From: Melastoma dodecandrum
Lineage: Eukaryota > Streptophyta > Magnoliopsida > Myrtales > Melastomataceae
Assembly (NCBI GenBank): GCA_029817715.1
Contig: JARUPY010000387.1
Location: forward strand, 620,001 to 684,000
Direction of reading: 5' to 3'
Length of the DNA: 64,000 nt
Below are positions 41,961 through 53,900 of the stretch, in pieces (positions within the stretch are counted from its first letter, which is position 1; each line of letters begins with the position of its first letter). The notes beneath the pieces were generated by a model. The model was not told the DNA's origin, made no database searches, and saw only the letters and a list, made by a program, of their open reading frames with translations. Both the position numbers and the translations under genes were made by a program.

Positions 41961-44900
41961 TCATGTATAAGTTGGCTCGACAAGTCCGGCCATGTTGGGT
42001 TGCCGCTCAATTATTCTTCCAAAATGTGGCTTGAGACGTTGTCCGTTCACCATGAAAAGTCCTTCGTTTTCCTGCAATTCCACAGCTCCAAAAGGTAGCA
42101 CACGATTAACCACAAACGGACCACCGTGACTTAAATTTTCCAGGAAAAAGTTTAAGACGAGAGTTATAAAGAAGAACTTGCTGCCCTTTTTGGAATTCTT
42201 CATTCAAGGTCTTCTTGTCATGCCACAATTTCGTTTTTTCTTTGTATATCCGTGAACTCTCGTATGCTTGTAGGCGGAACTCTTCTAGCTCATGTACCTA
42301 CAAAAGACGTTTCTAAAAAGCCAATTGTGGATCTAAATTCAACTTTCTTACCGCCCAATATGCCTTGTGTTCGAGTTCCAGTGGTAAGTGACAACTCTTT
42401 CCGTAAACCAGCTGGTATGTTGACATCCCAATGGGTGTTTGAATGCTGTTCGATAAGCCCAAAGTGCATCGTCTAGCTTCATTGCCCAGTCCTTGCGAGA
42501 TGGATTAACGGTTTTCTCTAAGATCCACTTGATCTCCCGATTTGTCACTTCTACTTGTCCGTTGGCTTGCGGGTGGTATGCCGTTGTGACCTTATGCTTC
42601 ACTCCATATTTCAACAGCAACTTCTCAAATAATTTGTTATAAAAATGCGTACCTCCATCACTTATGATAGCTCTTGGAGTACCAAAACGAGTGAATATGT
42701 TCCTCTTCAAGAATCGTGTCACCACCTGTGCGTCATTCTTAGGCCATGCACATGCTTCCACCCACTTTGAGACATAATCCACTGCAACCAGAATGCAAGA
42801 ATTCCCAAATGACGAGGGAAACAGACCCATAAAGTCTATTCCCCAAATATTGAACAATTCAGTCTCAAGAATGTTAGTCAATGGCATCTCATGCCTCCGA
42901 GAAATATTTCCAACCCTTTAACATTCATCACATCTCATGACAAACTCATGAGCATCTTTAAATAGAGTCGGCCAATAAAATCCGCTTTGAAGTACCTTTG
43001 ATGCTGTTTTTATGCCTCCAAAATGACCTCCATACAAGCTTGCATGACAACCTGTAAGTATCAAGAGTTCTTCCTCTTCTGGGATACATCGTCGAAACAA
43101 ATTATCTTTTTCCAACTTAAACAAGTAAGGTTCATCCCAAAAATAAGATCGCACCTCATGAAGAAATTTTTTTCGCTGATGGAAATTTAAGTTTGGAGGA
43201 AGTTCATTACTTACAATAAAGTTGACGAAATCTGCATACCATGAAGTGCTTGAAGTCATCGCCACAATTATGGAAAATAAAAGTTCGTCTGGAAAATTGT
43301 CATCCACCTGCTTTTCATCCTTTCTCTTGCTCAATTCGGTTTCGGCCTTTATAGATTCCAATCTTGAAAGATGATCTGCAACTGGGTTCTCAACCCCCTT
43401 CCTATCGCGAATCTCGATGTCGAACTCTTGGAGTAGTAGAATCCACCTTATCAATCTCAGTTTTGCGTCTTTCTTTGCCATCAAGTATTTAATTATCGAA
43501 TGATCTGTATAAACCACAACATGTGCACCAAGAAGATAAGAACGAAATTTATCAAAAGCATAAACAACAGCAAGAAACTCTTTCTCCGTTGTTGCATAAT
43601 TGAGCTGGGCATCCGATAACGTCTTGCTGGCATAATATATGGTGTGAAACACCTTATCATTTCTTTGGCCAAGAACGACTCCAACAGCAAAATCACTCGC
43701 ATCTGTCATAATCTCGAATGGTAAACTCCAATTTGGAGCTATCACTATAGGTGCGGTGACTAGACGCCCTTTTAACTCCTGAAAGGCATGTAAACATTCA
43801 TCAGCAAATTCAAAACGAACATCATTCTCGAGTAATTTACTAAGAGGCTTAGCAATCTTTGAAAAATCTTTAATAAAACGTCTATAAAAACCAGCGTGTC
43901 CTAGAAAACTTCGAACAGCCTTTACAGTTGTCGGAGGTTGCATCTGCTCAATGGCTTCGATTTTCGCCATGTCTACTTCAAGTCCTTTCTCAGATACCTT
44001 GTGGCCTAACACAATACCTTCGTTTACCATGAAGTGGCACTTTTCCCAATTCAGCACGAGGTTGGTCGCTTTGCAACGTGTGAGCACTTTCTCTACATTC
44101 TGGAGACATAAATCAAAAGTGTCACCAAAAACAGAAAAATCATCTATAAATACCTCGATATCTTTCTCCACCATATCGGAGAATATTGCCATCATACACC
44201 TTTGAAAGGCGCGTGGGGCATTGCAGGGTCCAAATGGCATTCTTCTGAAGGCAAATGTTCCATATGGATACGTAAAAGTAGTCTTCTCTTGGTCCTCCGG
44301 CGCTATAGCAATTTGATTATAACCTGCATACCCATCAAGGAAACAGTAAAATGAATGTCCAGCTAATCTATCAAGCAATTGATCGATGAAGGGTAACGGA
44401 AAGTGATCCTTCTTGGTTAGATTATTCAGCTTGCGATAATCCATGCATACACGCAAACCTATTATTGTCCGAGTAGGAATCAATTCATTCTTATCGTTGG
44501 AAACTACAGTCATACCTCCTTTCTTTGGAACACATTGAACGGGATTCACCCAATTACTATCAGAGATATGATAGATTATACCTGCATCGAGCCATTTCAG
44601 AACCTCTTTCTTTACTACCTCTTTCATGATTGGGTTAAGTCGTCGTTGTGCTTCGACTACTCGCTTTTCTTCGTCCACCAGTCGGATCTTATGCATACAA
44701 ATTGATGGACTAATCCCCTTGAGGTCCGCTAAACTCCAACCGATTGCTTCTTTATGTGCTCGTAGTAAGTCCAACAATTGATTCAACTGCATGTCATCTA
44801 AACGATTAGAAACAATTACTGGTAAAGTATTCGATTCACCCAAAAATGCATATTTCAAATGTGAAGGCAGGGGTTTGAGTTCCAGCATCGGAGGCTCTAT

Positions 44901-45732
44901 GATGGATGATTTCATTGAAGATTTTGAGAGGTCGACTCCGAGAGGTTCAATTTGTTGAATGTACTTTACTTCCATGGAATCATCTTCTATCATCGGCGAG
45001 ACATCCTCATACTCTTTCTCTTGAATCAGGAAACTCTGCTCTTTATCATAAGTAAAACATTCATCAGTCGTATCAATGTATTTCAGAGTATTAAAAATAT
45101 TGAAAGTCACTTCCTGATCATGAACTCGCATTTTTAGAATTCCATCTGCTACATCAATGGATGTTTGACCTGTTGCAAGGAACGGTCGACCAAGTATAAT
45201 CGGCACCTCTTTATCAGCCTCCATCTCTGGAATTAAAAAATCTGCTGACAAAATCAAATCAGCTACGTTAACTAACACTTCCTCACTACTCCCCATGGGT
45301 GTGTAATCGATCGATCCGCCAGTTGTAGTGTGACTGTTGTTGGCTTTGCTCCTTCAAGTCCTAGTTCCTGAAAAATCGAATAAGACATTAAATTAATTGA
45401 AGAACCAAGATCACATAAAGCTTACTAAAACTTTTAGAACCAATGCGACAAGGGATAGTAAAACTCCCTGGATCGGCAAGCTTCGGCGGAAGTGATTGAT
45501 GCAATGTCATGTTGCACTCCTTTGACAACGGAATCACTTCAAATTTCTCCCAACTTCGCTTCTTTGATAAAATATCCTTGAGAAATTTTGCGTACGTGGG
45601 CATCTTGTCGATTGCTTCCGTTAATGGGATGTTGATGTGTAGCTGTTTGAAAAGCTCCAGGAATCTCATGAATTGCTTCTCGTCCTCCGTTCTTTTCAAT
45701 CGTTGTGGAAACGGTGGTGGCGGATAAGTCAC
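41961..45732 (-). pseudogene. pol remnant of the Athila-like element
   Basis: Protease, RT, RNase H and integrase are in order on the minus strand. The longest open stretch (45296-42918, 792 residues) spans the protease end, RT ([17 protein letters not shown]), RNase H ([10 protein letters not shown]) and the integrase zinc finger. It ends at a stop directly after the RCDEC cysteines. The integrase core continues in frame from 42887 and is then frameshifted near 42440. Two frameshifts separate the protease frame (45732-45388) from the long frame. The C-terminal integrase tail is at 42203-41961. The element cannot make an intact polyprotein. Confidence 0.9.
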
Positions 45733-45852
45733 TTGTTGCGGCTAGGCTGGTTTCTTACACCATTCAGGGTTCCATGCTTTCAGCTCCTTAGTGAGTTCAG
45801 GACTTCTCTTTTCTTCTTGTCCTTCATTGAGATCAGCTATTACCTTGTTGGG

Positions 45853-47351
45853 TTAATTTTCTGAAGGAGAAATCTCAGGAAGAGTTTGCTCAGATGCACT
45901 TCTTTCATCTACAGATTGTTTGATGCCCCCTTGTCCAAGTTCCTCCTCGAACGACGCCTTATTTTCCTGGCTTGAGGAACCAATATATTCGTTGATTACG
46001 TTTCCGGTTCTAAGGTTCATTGCCTTACATTGTTCCTTTGACCTTGGATTGATCTCGGTGTCGCTCGGTAAGTTTCCCGGTGGCCTCGAGGCGATCGCAG
46101 ATGCTAGTTGACCCATCTGGTTCTCCATGGTCCTCATCGATGCTTCAAGACTTTTTATAGAAGAGTTTTGTAAAGAAATCAATTGTAACATGCCATCAAT
46201 GCTTACCTTTTCCTTTGCAACTTGTTGTGGCTGCTGTTGAAACCCCGGAGGCTTAAAATTTTGCTTCATGTGCATGTTTGAGCTTGGTCCAGCAGGCTGT
46301 CCATGTTGTTGTGTCTCTCTCCAAGAAAAATTGGGATGGTTTCTCCAACCTGCATTGTAAGTATTAGAAAATGGATTACCTGCCCCTCGGTTGAAGTTAC
46401 CCATATAATTTGCCGTCTCCACACATTCACCAGAGTTGTGTTCTCCTCCGCAGACCTCGCAACTCATGACATTCATCTTCAGTTGCCCTTGCATCATCTT
46501 TGTGAGACCTCAATCTTGGCGTTTATATTTGTCAGCGAATCCACATTCATCATGCCTTGTTGTCTCATCTGTCCTCGTTCATTGCCCCATTGGTAGGTGT
46601 TGATCGCCATATTTTCCAGCAAAGTGTACGTCTCATCGGTTGGTTTTGCCATTAATGCTCCACCAGCTGCTGCGTCAATCGATGTCCGAATTGTAGGTAG
46701 CAATCCGTTATAAAATGTCTGCAAGATCAACCACTTCGGAAGGCCGTGATGAGGACACTTCCGGAATGATTCCTTATATCGCTCCCATGCCTCGTGCAAG
46801 CTCTCCTCATCGTGTTGCATAAAAGTAGTAATATCTCGCCTCAACTTCACCGTCTTCATAGGTGGAAAGAACTTGGTGAGGAACTCTCGAGCTAAGTCAT
46901 CCCATGTCGTAATTGAACCAGGCATGAGAGAATATAACCACGCCTTCGCTTTGTCCCGTAAGCTGAATGGGAACAATTTCAGTCGGATCGCGTCATTGGA
47001 CATACCATTACTCTTAAACATATCGCAGATCTCGAGAAAACTCGCAATATGGGCATTCGGCTCATCGCTGACATTTCCACCAAATTGACATTGATTCTGC
47101 ACCAGTTGGATGATGGCCGGCTTGATCTCAAAATTATTTGCTGCTATTGCGGGTATTCGAACACCTGTTTGGACATCACCCATGGATGGAATTGCATAGT
47201 CTCCAAGTGCCTTATGATTCTCCATGTCTCTATTTTCGAGAGCCATCTTCTCTTGTTGTTTTCTAAGCTTTGCTTCTTTCCTTAGAGCACGACACGTCCG
47301 CTCGATCTCGGGGTTATACTCCAAAGAATTAGCACTTCGTCTACGTCGCAT
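45853..47351 (-). pseudogene. gag of the Athila-like element, frameshifted
   Basis: The first frame (47351-46494, 285 residues) holds the capsid-like region with AHIASFLEICDMFK and WERYKESFRKCPHHGLP. A one-base loss near 46500 breaks it. The second frame (46497-45853) carries a cysteine knuckle CEVCGGEHNSGEC and a Gln/Ser-rich tail. The two frames overlap by four bases, but the position fits decay and not programmed frameshifting. Confidence 0.88.
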
Positions 47352-47468
47352 CCACCAAGAGTAATCCTAAAAAAAAAATCAAAGAAAGAAAAATGAAATG
47401 AAAAAAATAAAAAAAAATCTAGTCTAATATCAGTGAGTTTGCTATTGATATCAAGAAATAACAATTAG

Positions 47469-47486
47469 TCCCCGGCAACGGCGCCA
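47469..47486 (-). other. Primer-binding site, tRNA-Asp type
   Basis: The plus strand reads TCCCCGGCAACGGCGCCA, the same as the 3' end of plant tRNA-Asp including CCA. The minus strand is therefore a perfect 18-base primer site, six bases inside the 5' LTR. Confidence 0.85.
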
Positions 47487-47492
47487 AAAACT

Positions 47493-48933
47493 TGTTCTGC
47501 TAAAAATGTGTTGTGCGCAAGTATACACACGAATCGATTATAGCACGTAAGATATCGTTCCCACGAGGACTAATTGTTCCTGAATACCAATTAAACCACT
47601 AAATATTATCTAGACTAATCGAATAAATGATGGATTAAACGAAAATTACTAAAATCAAATAAGCAAGGATCACGAGAAAATATCGATAAGAAAGCCTAGG
47701 ACAACTAAATTTACTTAACTTGTCATGGATCAATTGAACGTTTAGATAAAGTTATCCGAGGATTTAAATTATGATCTCCTATATATTAGACGTATCCCTA
47801 TGATCTATATTCAATTAACTCCTAGTATTCTATTCAATTAACATTAACCGTGATATCCCTATCTACGATTTCTATTAATCTACTCCCAATAGTCAATCCA
47901 ATTAATATTAACTGTGATATCCCTATCTCCAGTTTCTATTAACCTGTTCTTTGATTTTCCTCACGAATTAATCTTACACCTCCCGATGCTAAGGTAATCC
48001 GAGTTATTTCAAAAACCGACGCCAATCGTATTTCAGAAAACTAAACACGCAAGCACATCAAAGAACACCGGACTTTCAATTAAAATAAATCACGTTCGAA
48101 ATCACCATGACAAGTCTCGCAAATTTAGCACCACAGATGAGAAAATTAGTTCATGCTAAAATAAGAAAACATCCAAAGTTCAGAAGAAAATAGCATCGAC
48201 ATAAAGATCAAGGAAAATAGATAAGGAACGCCCTCCCGATCTCCCGATCTGGTTGGTAGTCGCCTCGTCCGGATCTTCTCTCGAACCCTTGTCGACACCT
48301 CTCCTTTCTCCTCAGAGCAAAAGTCTAAAAAAAAACTAAAACTCCATGAAAAACTTTATGTCCTCCTTAGGCTATGCTAGAGAATATATTGTTCCCTTAA
48401 AAGATTTCCTAATATTCTCAAAGATCCTAAGAAGCCTAAGAAAGTAAATAAATACCAAAATAACATAAGAATAATAAAAATAGTAACTAATTGATGCCTC
48501 CTCTCTCTTCAAATCGTAATAATGAAGGAAGCAAGTGATTTGACGAGATCTTGTACAGATCGTCGAAGGTCGCATCCTTGAGATTGAGGGACGCGTCCTT
48601 CTGCTCTCTGTAGTCTACTGGTTCCTCACGGTCGCGTCCTTCTGCTCTCTGTAACTTTTCAGCACTTTATCAATTTTCGTCCAATTTTCACTTGCCCAAC
48701 TTATGATTCTCTTCATTTACCTACATCAAATCAAAATAAATTTAAGATACATCAACTAGGTTCCAATTACTCTCAAAATAAGCTCAAGATTTAATAAATA
48801 ACAAAAGTAACTTAAAACTAAACTGAAGTAAAAACACGATAAAAACTTGTAAAACTCTAACATAAACTCGTCTAACTAGCCATGTAAAGTCCCGTTAAGA
48901 GTACCAAATAACTCTACTTTCATAGAGTTATCA
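47493..48933 (-). repeat. 5' LTR of the Athila-like element
   Basis: 1,441 bp. It differs from the 3' LTR by scattered substitutions and a deletion of about 21 bases that removes half of the second CGCGTCC hairpin. Confidence 0.9.
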
Positions 48934-48938
48934 ATGGT

Positions 48939-50005
48939 CATTATCGGTCCACCTCGAGTACTTAGTATTCTTCTCAAATTTTTCATTGCGAACATTCATC
49001 TTGAGTTCTATTGTTATCCGAGGCCTTTCTCGAGATCCCTTAATAGTTAGTATCTTATTATCTCGAGCACTTACTCCTTTCCTTACTCGAGTTCAAGAGA
49101 AAATTGAGTTTCTGACTTTCTCCTCGACTTGAGTTGATATCGCATATCTCAAATTACTCTTTGAACGCCCTGCGACCAATCTTAAAGGTCACAATGATAG
49201 TTATCTATCTCTTATTCGCATCATCAAACGAACAGTCAGTTGTTCGGTTGTTCTTATTTTAGTTCTAGTTAGAAACCTCAGTGACAACGGTGTCGGCAAA
49301 AAAGGGGTGAATCTCCCTCTTCACCTCTAATTCCATTATCACTTTACATCCAGTAGAGCAAGACGTTGGCGTCTTTCCTCCTTTGGCACTTGGCTCCTAA
49401 GACGCTCTCGTTCCTGGTTCCGGTGCCGGATGTTCAAACCTTCCCTCCTTCGGCAGGAGGAGTCTAAATTACCTTCCATCATGTTACGTGGTCAATCAAT
49501 GAGTTCAACATCAATGCCCTTGCTAACAGTCAGACGCCTCTTTCCGACGTGACTGGCAGATAGCAACACCAACACAGTGGATTTGAACAATAGGGATTCT
49601 CCCATTTTTACACAATTTTCATGTCACAGACTGATTCATCGGATAATGCCAAGACTCCGGTTGGTCGTATAAATTAATTTGGACAGTGATATCGGGAATA
49701 TAAAATAGGAGTGGGACCCGTATATTTGTACTATTTGCATGTCAACTGTGGTTCAAGGAAACAAAAAAAAAATCACACACAAATTATTCACTAGCCGTAA
49801 TCTTGTCTTGACATGACTATGTCCAAGGAGGAGTGGGATCGGCGGGCTTTTAGTCCCCCAATTCATGGATGGATTGCTCCGGCCAATCGAAGTTGATCGG
49901 CTGCCCCAAGCACCGCCGCCTTCTCATTTAAACACGAGTGCTCGGAAGGCTTCTATCTACCATCCCTTTCCGCAGTTCCCAATTCCTTCTCGACCCGGTA
50001 CGAAA
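48939..50005. other. Intergenic sequence upstream of the PR-10 gene at 50006
   Basis: The stretch 48939-49600 continues the sequence cut by the Athila-like insertion, with no recognised gene. The shared PR-10 promoter module is at 49621-49685. The TATA-hairpin seen in other MGFSVV genes is absent. Only a weak ATTTAAAC lies near 49926. Confidence 0.45.
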
Positions 50006-50589
50006 ATGGGGATTACGACGCACTACAAGCAGTTCACCAGCACCGTCTCCCCTGCCAGGTTCTTCAAGGCCCTCGTCACCGACTCCCATGGCCTCATCCC
50101 CAAGGCCATCAACTGGGGTATCCCGAGCATCGAGTTCCTCGAGGGCGATGGCAGTTTATGCAGCATCGAGCAGACAAACCTCGTCGATGGTTAGCACAGT
50201 GCCTGGCATGCTAGTGTAAAATTCCATTCAATTGTTCATGATAAGTAATGTAGTTTATGGTGCAGTCGTTGGATAAAATGGAAGCACAGGTAGGAAGCTC
50301 AAGTACGTGAAGCACAGGGTAGACATGATGGATGTCGAGAACCTGCGTTGCAAGTACACCCTCATCGAATGCGATGTCGACTTTGAGAAGCTTGACTCCG
50401 TCTCGTATGACTTCAAGTTCGAGGCCACCCCCGGCGGTGGAAGTGTGTGCAGGATGACCAGCATTTACCATGTGAAGGCAGGGTGCCATCTGACAGGGGA
50501 GGAGCTCAAGGCGGGGAAGCTGAGTGTCTACACACTTGTTCAAGGCTGTTGAGAAGTACCTCATCGCTCACCCCGAGGAGTGCGCATAA
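50006..50589 (+). pseudogene. PR-10 / Bet v 1-like gene with a late frameshift
   Basis: Exon 1 is 50006-50189 (MGITTHYKQ start) and exon 2 begins at 50290, with a 100-bp intron. A one-base shift near 50535 makes the frame stop at 50552 after 148 residues, with an altered tail. The expected C-terminal helix (FKAVEKYLIAHPEECA) is still readable in another frame to 50589. The glycine loop is degraded (EGDGSLC). Splice sites are intact. It is a relative of the MGFSVV group and convergent with the fragment at 55552. Confidence 0.85.
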
Positions 50590-50630
50590 ATCAACCAAAA
50601 TTCTTCTGAGACTGCCATGGCTTTCGATAG

Positions 50631-50897
50631 TGTTAAATGACTTGAATTATTATTAGCCGGCCTGAATTATTACCCTACCCAAAAGTTTAGGGACCTAGAT
50701 GGTAATTTCTAGACCTAGGGTTACTTGTGGGTTTGTAAAGGGTTATTGGGGGATAAGGCAATTGGGACGACGGCTCTTGATTAATAGAATTCTCTCTGCC
50801 TGTGGATGTAGGCTATCTTGGCCGAACCACGTAAAATCCTGGTGTTTGTGTTTCCCTTGTTTTAATTTCGTCGTTGATCTGGCTGCAATCGATAACA
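50631..50897 (+). repeat. 5' LTR of the copia element
   Basis: 267 bp from TGTTAAATGA to GATAACA. Confidence 0.93.
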
Positions 50898-50899
50898 AG

Positions 50900-50911
50900 T
50901 GGTATCAGAGC
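50900..50911 (+). other. Primer-binding site, initiator Met tRNA type
   Basis: TGGTATCAGAGC lies two bases after the 5' LTR. Confidence 0.9.
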
Positions 50912-50946
50912 AAGGATTTGTTAGATCTGAGGCAGTGCTGTTGAAG

Positions 50947-53900
50947 ATGTCTTTTCACAAATTCGAAATTGAGAAGTTCAATGGTTCGAATGATTTCACG
51001 TTATGGAAGGTGAAGATGCAGGCTCTTCTGGTACAGCAGGGATGTGCAGCAGCATTAGATGGAGAAGAGAAATTACCAGCGTCGATGGATGCGGCAGGGA
51101 AGGCTGATATTCTGTCCAAAGCCCATAGTACGATTCTTTTGAGTCTGGCTGATGAAGTTTTGAGGGAGGTGCTTGGAAACAAAACGGCGGCTTCGTTATG
51201 GAAAACGCTTGAAGACAAATATCAAAATAAATCATTGACGAATCGTCTTTATTTGAAGCAGCGTTTATATACTTTGAGGATGACAGAAAGTGCATCAGTT
51301 AAGGAGCACGTCGACAATTTTAACCGGATTGTTTTGGATTTACAAGGCGTTGATGTTAAAATTGATGATGAAGATCAAGCTTTAATTCTTCTGTGTTCTT
51401 TGCCTAGTTCATATGAAAACTTCGTGGATACTATGTTGTATGGAAGGGAGACCATTTCTGTCAGTGATGTAAAAGATGGGCTAGAGTCGAAAGAATTGAA
51501 GAAGAAGGTCTCTGAATCATATGAAGGTGGATCAGAATCAGGTCTAGTTGTCAGTAGAGGCAAGAATAAGGAGAGGGATGGCGGAAAGAAGGGCAAGTCA
51601 CGTTCAAAATCTAAATCCAAGGGACCGAGATGTTATCACTGTAAAGAGTCGGGGCATTTTAGAAGAGATTTTCCGCAACGAAAAACTGGTAAAGAAAGTA
51701 GAGAATCAGATGGAAAAGCAATTGCAAGTGTAGTGCGTGAGAGTTCTGATGAAGATGAATACGAAGGCAATGATGTCTTGACTGTTGCAACTTCCAGTCT
51801 TACAGATACATGGATCATGGATAGTGGCGCCTCTTATCACATGACTTTTAATAAGGACTGGTTCGCTTCATTTAAAAAGTGGAACAGTTCTGTAAGGTTA
51901 GGTGATGATAAGGCAATTCCAGTTTTGGGCAGCGGTTCAGTGCAGATCAAAATGTATGATGGGACTATTAGAATAATCGAAGCTTGGTATGTTCCGGACT
52001 TACGGAAAAATCTGATATCTTTAGCTACTCTTGATAATCATGGATACAAATTTACTGGTGGTGATGGACAACTCAAAGTCTCGAAGGGTGCCATTACGGT
52101 GATGAAGGGTAAACGCCAGCATGGTATTTACGTCCTGATGGGGAATACAGTGACGGGAACTGTGGCTGTCTCTTCTTATGAACAGTCTATTGATTGTACA
52201 GAGTTATGGCATTGTAGATTGGGGCATATGAGTGAACAAGGCCTTACAATTTTGAGTAAAAAAGGTTTGTTGAATGGAGCTGAAACTGGAAAACTGAAGT
52301 TCTGTGAAACTTGTGTTATGGGCAAGCAACGCAGGGTTAAGTTCAGTTCAGGAAAGCACACTTCAACGGGTATCCTTGAGTATATTCATTCTGATTTGTG
52401 GGGACCAGCTCGAGTTAAGTCTCATGGTGGATGCAGTTACTTTGTTACGTTCATTGATGACTACTCCAGAAAAGTTTGGGTGTATTTTCTGAAATCAAAG
52501 GATGAAGTGTTTGGGCGGTTCAAAGAGTGGAAGACAATGGTTGAAAAACGTACGGGTAAACAGGTTAAAACTCTGAGGACGGATAATGGGTTAGAATTTT
52601 GTAATGCACCATTTGATGAGTTCTGCAAGAAGGAAGGTATAGTGAGGCATCGCACTGTACGACATACACCACAACAGAATGGAGTTGCAGAACGCATGAA
52701 TCAAACACTGATGCAGCGTGCTAGATGCATGCGGTTAAACGCTAGACTCCCTAAAGAATTTTGGGCTGAGGCAGTTAATACTGCCAGTTATTTGGTGAAT
52801 AGATCCCCATCAACTGCAATTGATTGTAAGACTCCGCAAGAAGTATGGTATGGTACTTCCTCTGATTATTCTGGCTTGCGTATATTTGGTTGTTCTGCAT
52901 ATGCCCATGTTAATGATGGTAAACTGGAGCCGAGGGCAATGAAGTGCATATTTCTAGGATATGCTAAAGGGGTTAAAGGATATAGATTGTGGTGTACCGA
53001 AAAGGATAGAACTCCTAAATTTATTATTAGCAGAGATGTTACGTTTGATGAATCTGCTATGTTTGGCCAGAAAACGGAACTTGATGATCTTGCAGGGAAA
53101 AGTGATCGTGGTGTTGTCCAAAAGGTGGAGTTTGATGCCGAAACTTCGAATAGGATATTGGAAAATCCTGAAAATCAGCCCATGGAGATGCATCAAAATG
53201 AATCTGAAAGTATTGCAACAAGCAGAGCTAGGAGGGTGACAAAAAGGCCTGCTAGGTATGCAGATTTTGTTAATATTGTGGATACTAATCCAGTTGCTTA
53301 TGCTCTGGCAGTAGCTGAGAGTATAAATTCAGATGAACCTCGGTCATATAAAGAGGCAGTGAAGAGTATGGAAGCAGCGGAATGGTTAGTAGCCATGAAT
53401 GAGGAGATGCAATCATTGTCAAAAAATAAAACCTGGGAACTTGTACCAATGCCAAACGACGTTAAACCAGTGGGATGCAAATGGGTCTTTAAAAGGAAAG
53501 AAGGCATTCCTGGGGTTGAAGCAGCTAGGTTCAAAGCACGGCTTGTGGCACAGGGGTTCTCGCAGAAGGAGGGAATTGATTATCATGAGGTGTTTTCTCC
53601 GGTCGTAAAACACAAGACTATAAGAGTTTTGTTAGCCATGGTGAGTGCTTTTGATCTTGAGTTAGAGCAGCTTGACGTAAAAACTGCGTTCTTACATGGA
53701 AACTTGGAGGAGCAAATTTATATGTCGCAACCCGAAGGTTTTCTTGATCCTGAGAAGAAAGATCACGTGTGTTTGCTGAAAAAATCTTTATATGGTTTGA
53801 AACAGTCGCCAAGGCAGTGGTATAAGAGGTTTGATGCATTTATGATTTCTCATGCTTTTATCCGAAATCAGTTTGACAATTGTGTCTACTCTAGAAAATT

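Larger units (their letters stand above)
39394..48933 (-). mobile_element. Ty3/gypsy Athila-like LTR retrotransposon, degenerate
   Basis: A complete 9,540-bp insertion with TG...CA ends and the 5-bp target duplication ATGGT (39389-39393 and 48934-48938). LTRs are 1,462 and 1,441 bp. Gag carries an Athila-type core, the protease motif is of the LCDLGSS type and RT has the FIDDFSVFG box, both typical of the Athila lineage. The primer site fits tRNA-Asp. About 1.1 kb between pol and the 3' LTR has no env-like frame. Confidence 0.93.
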
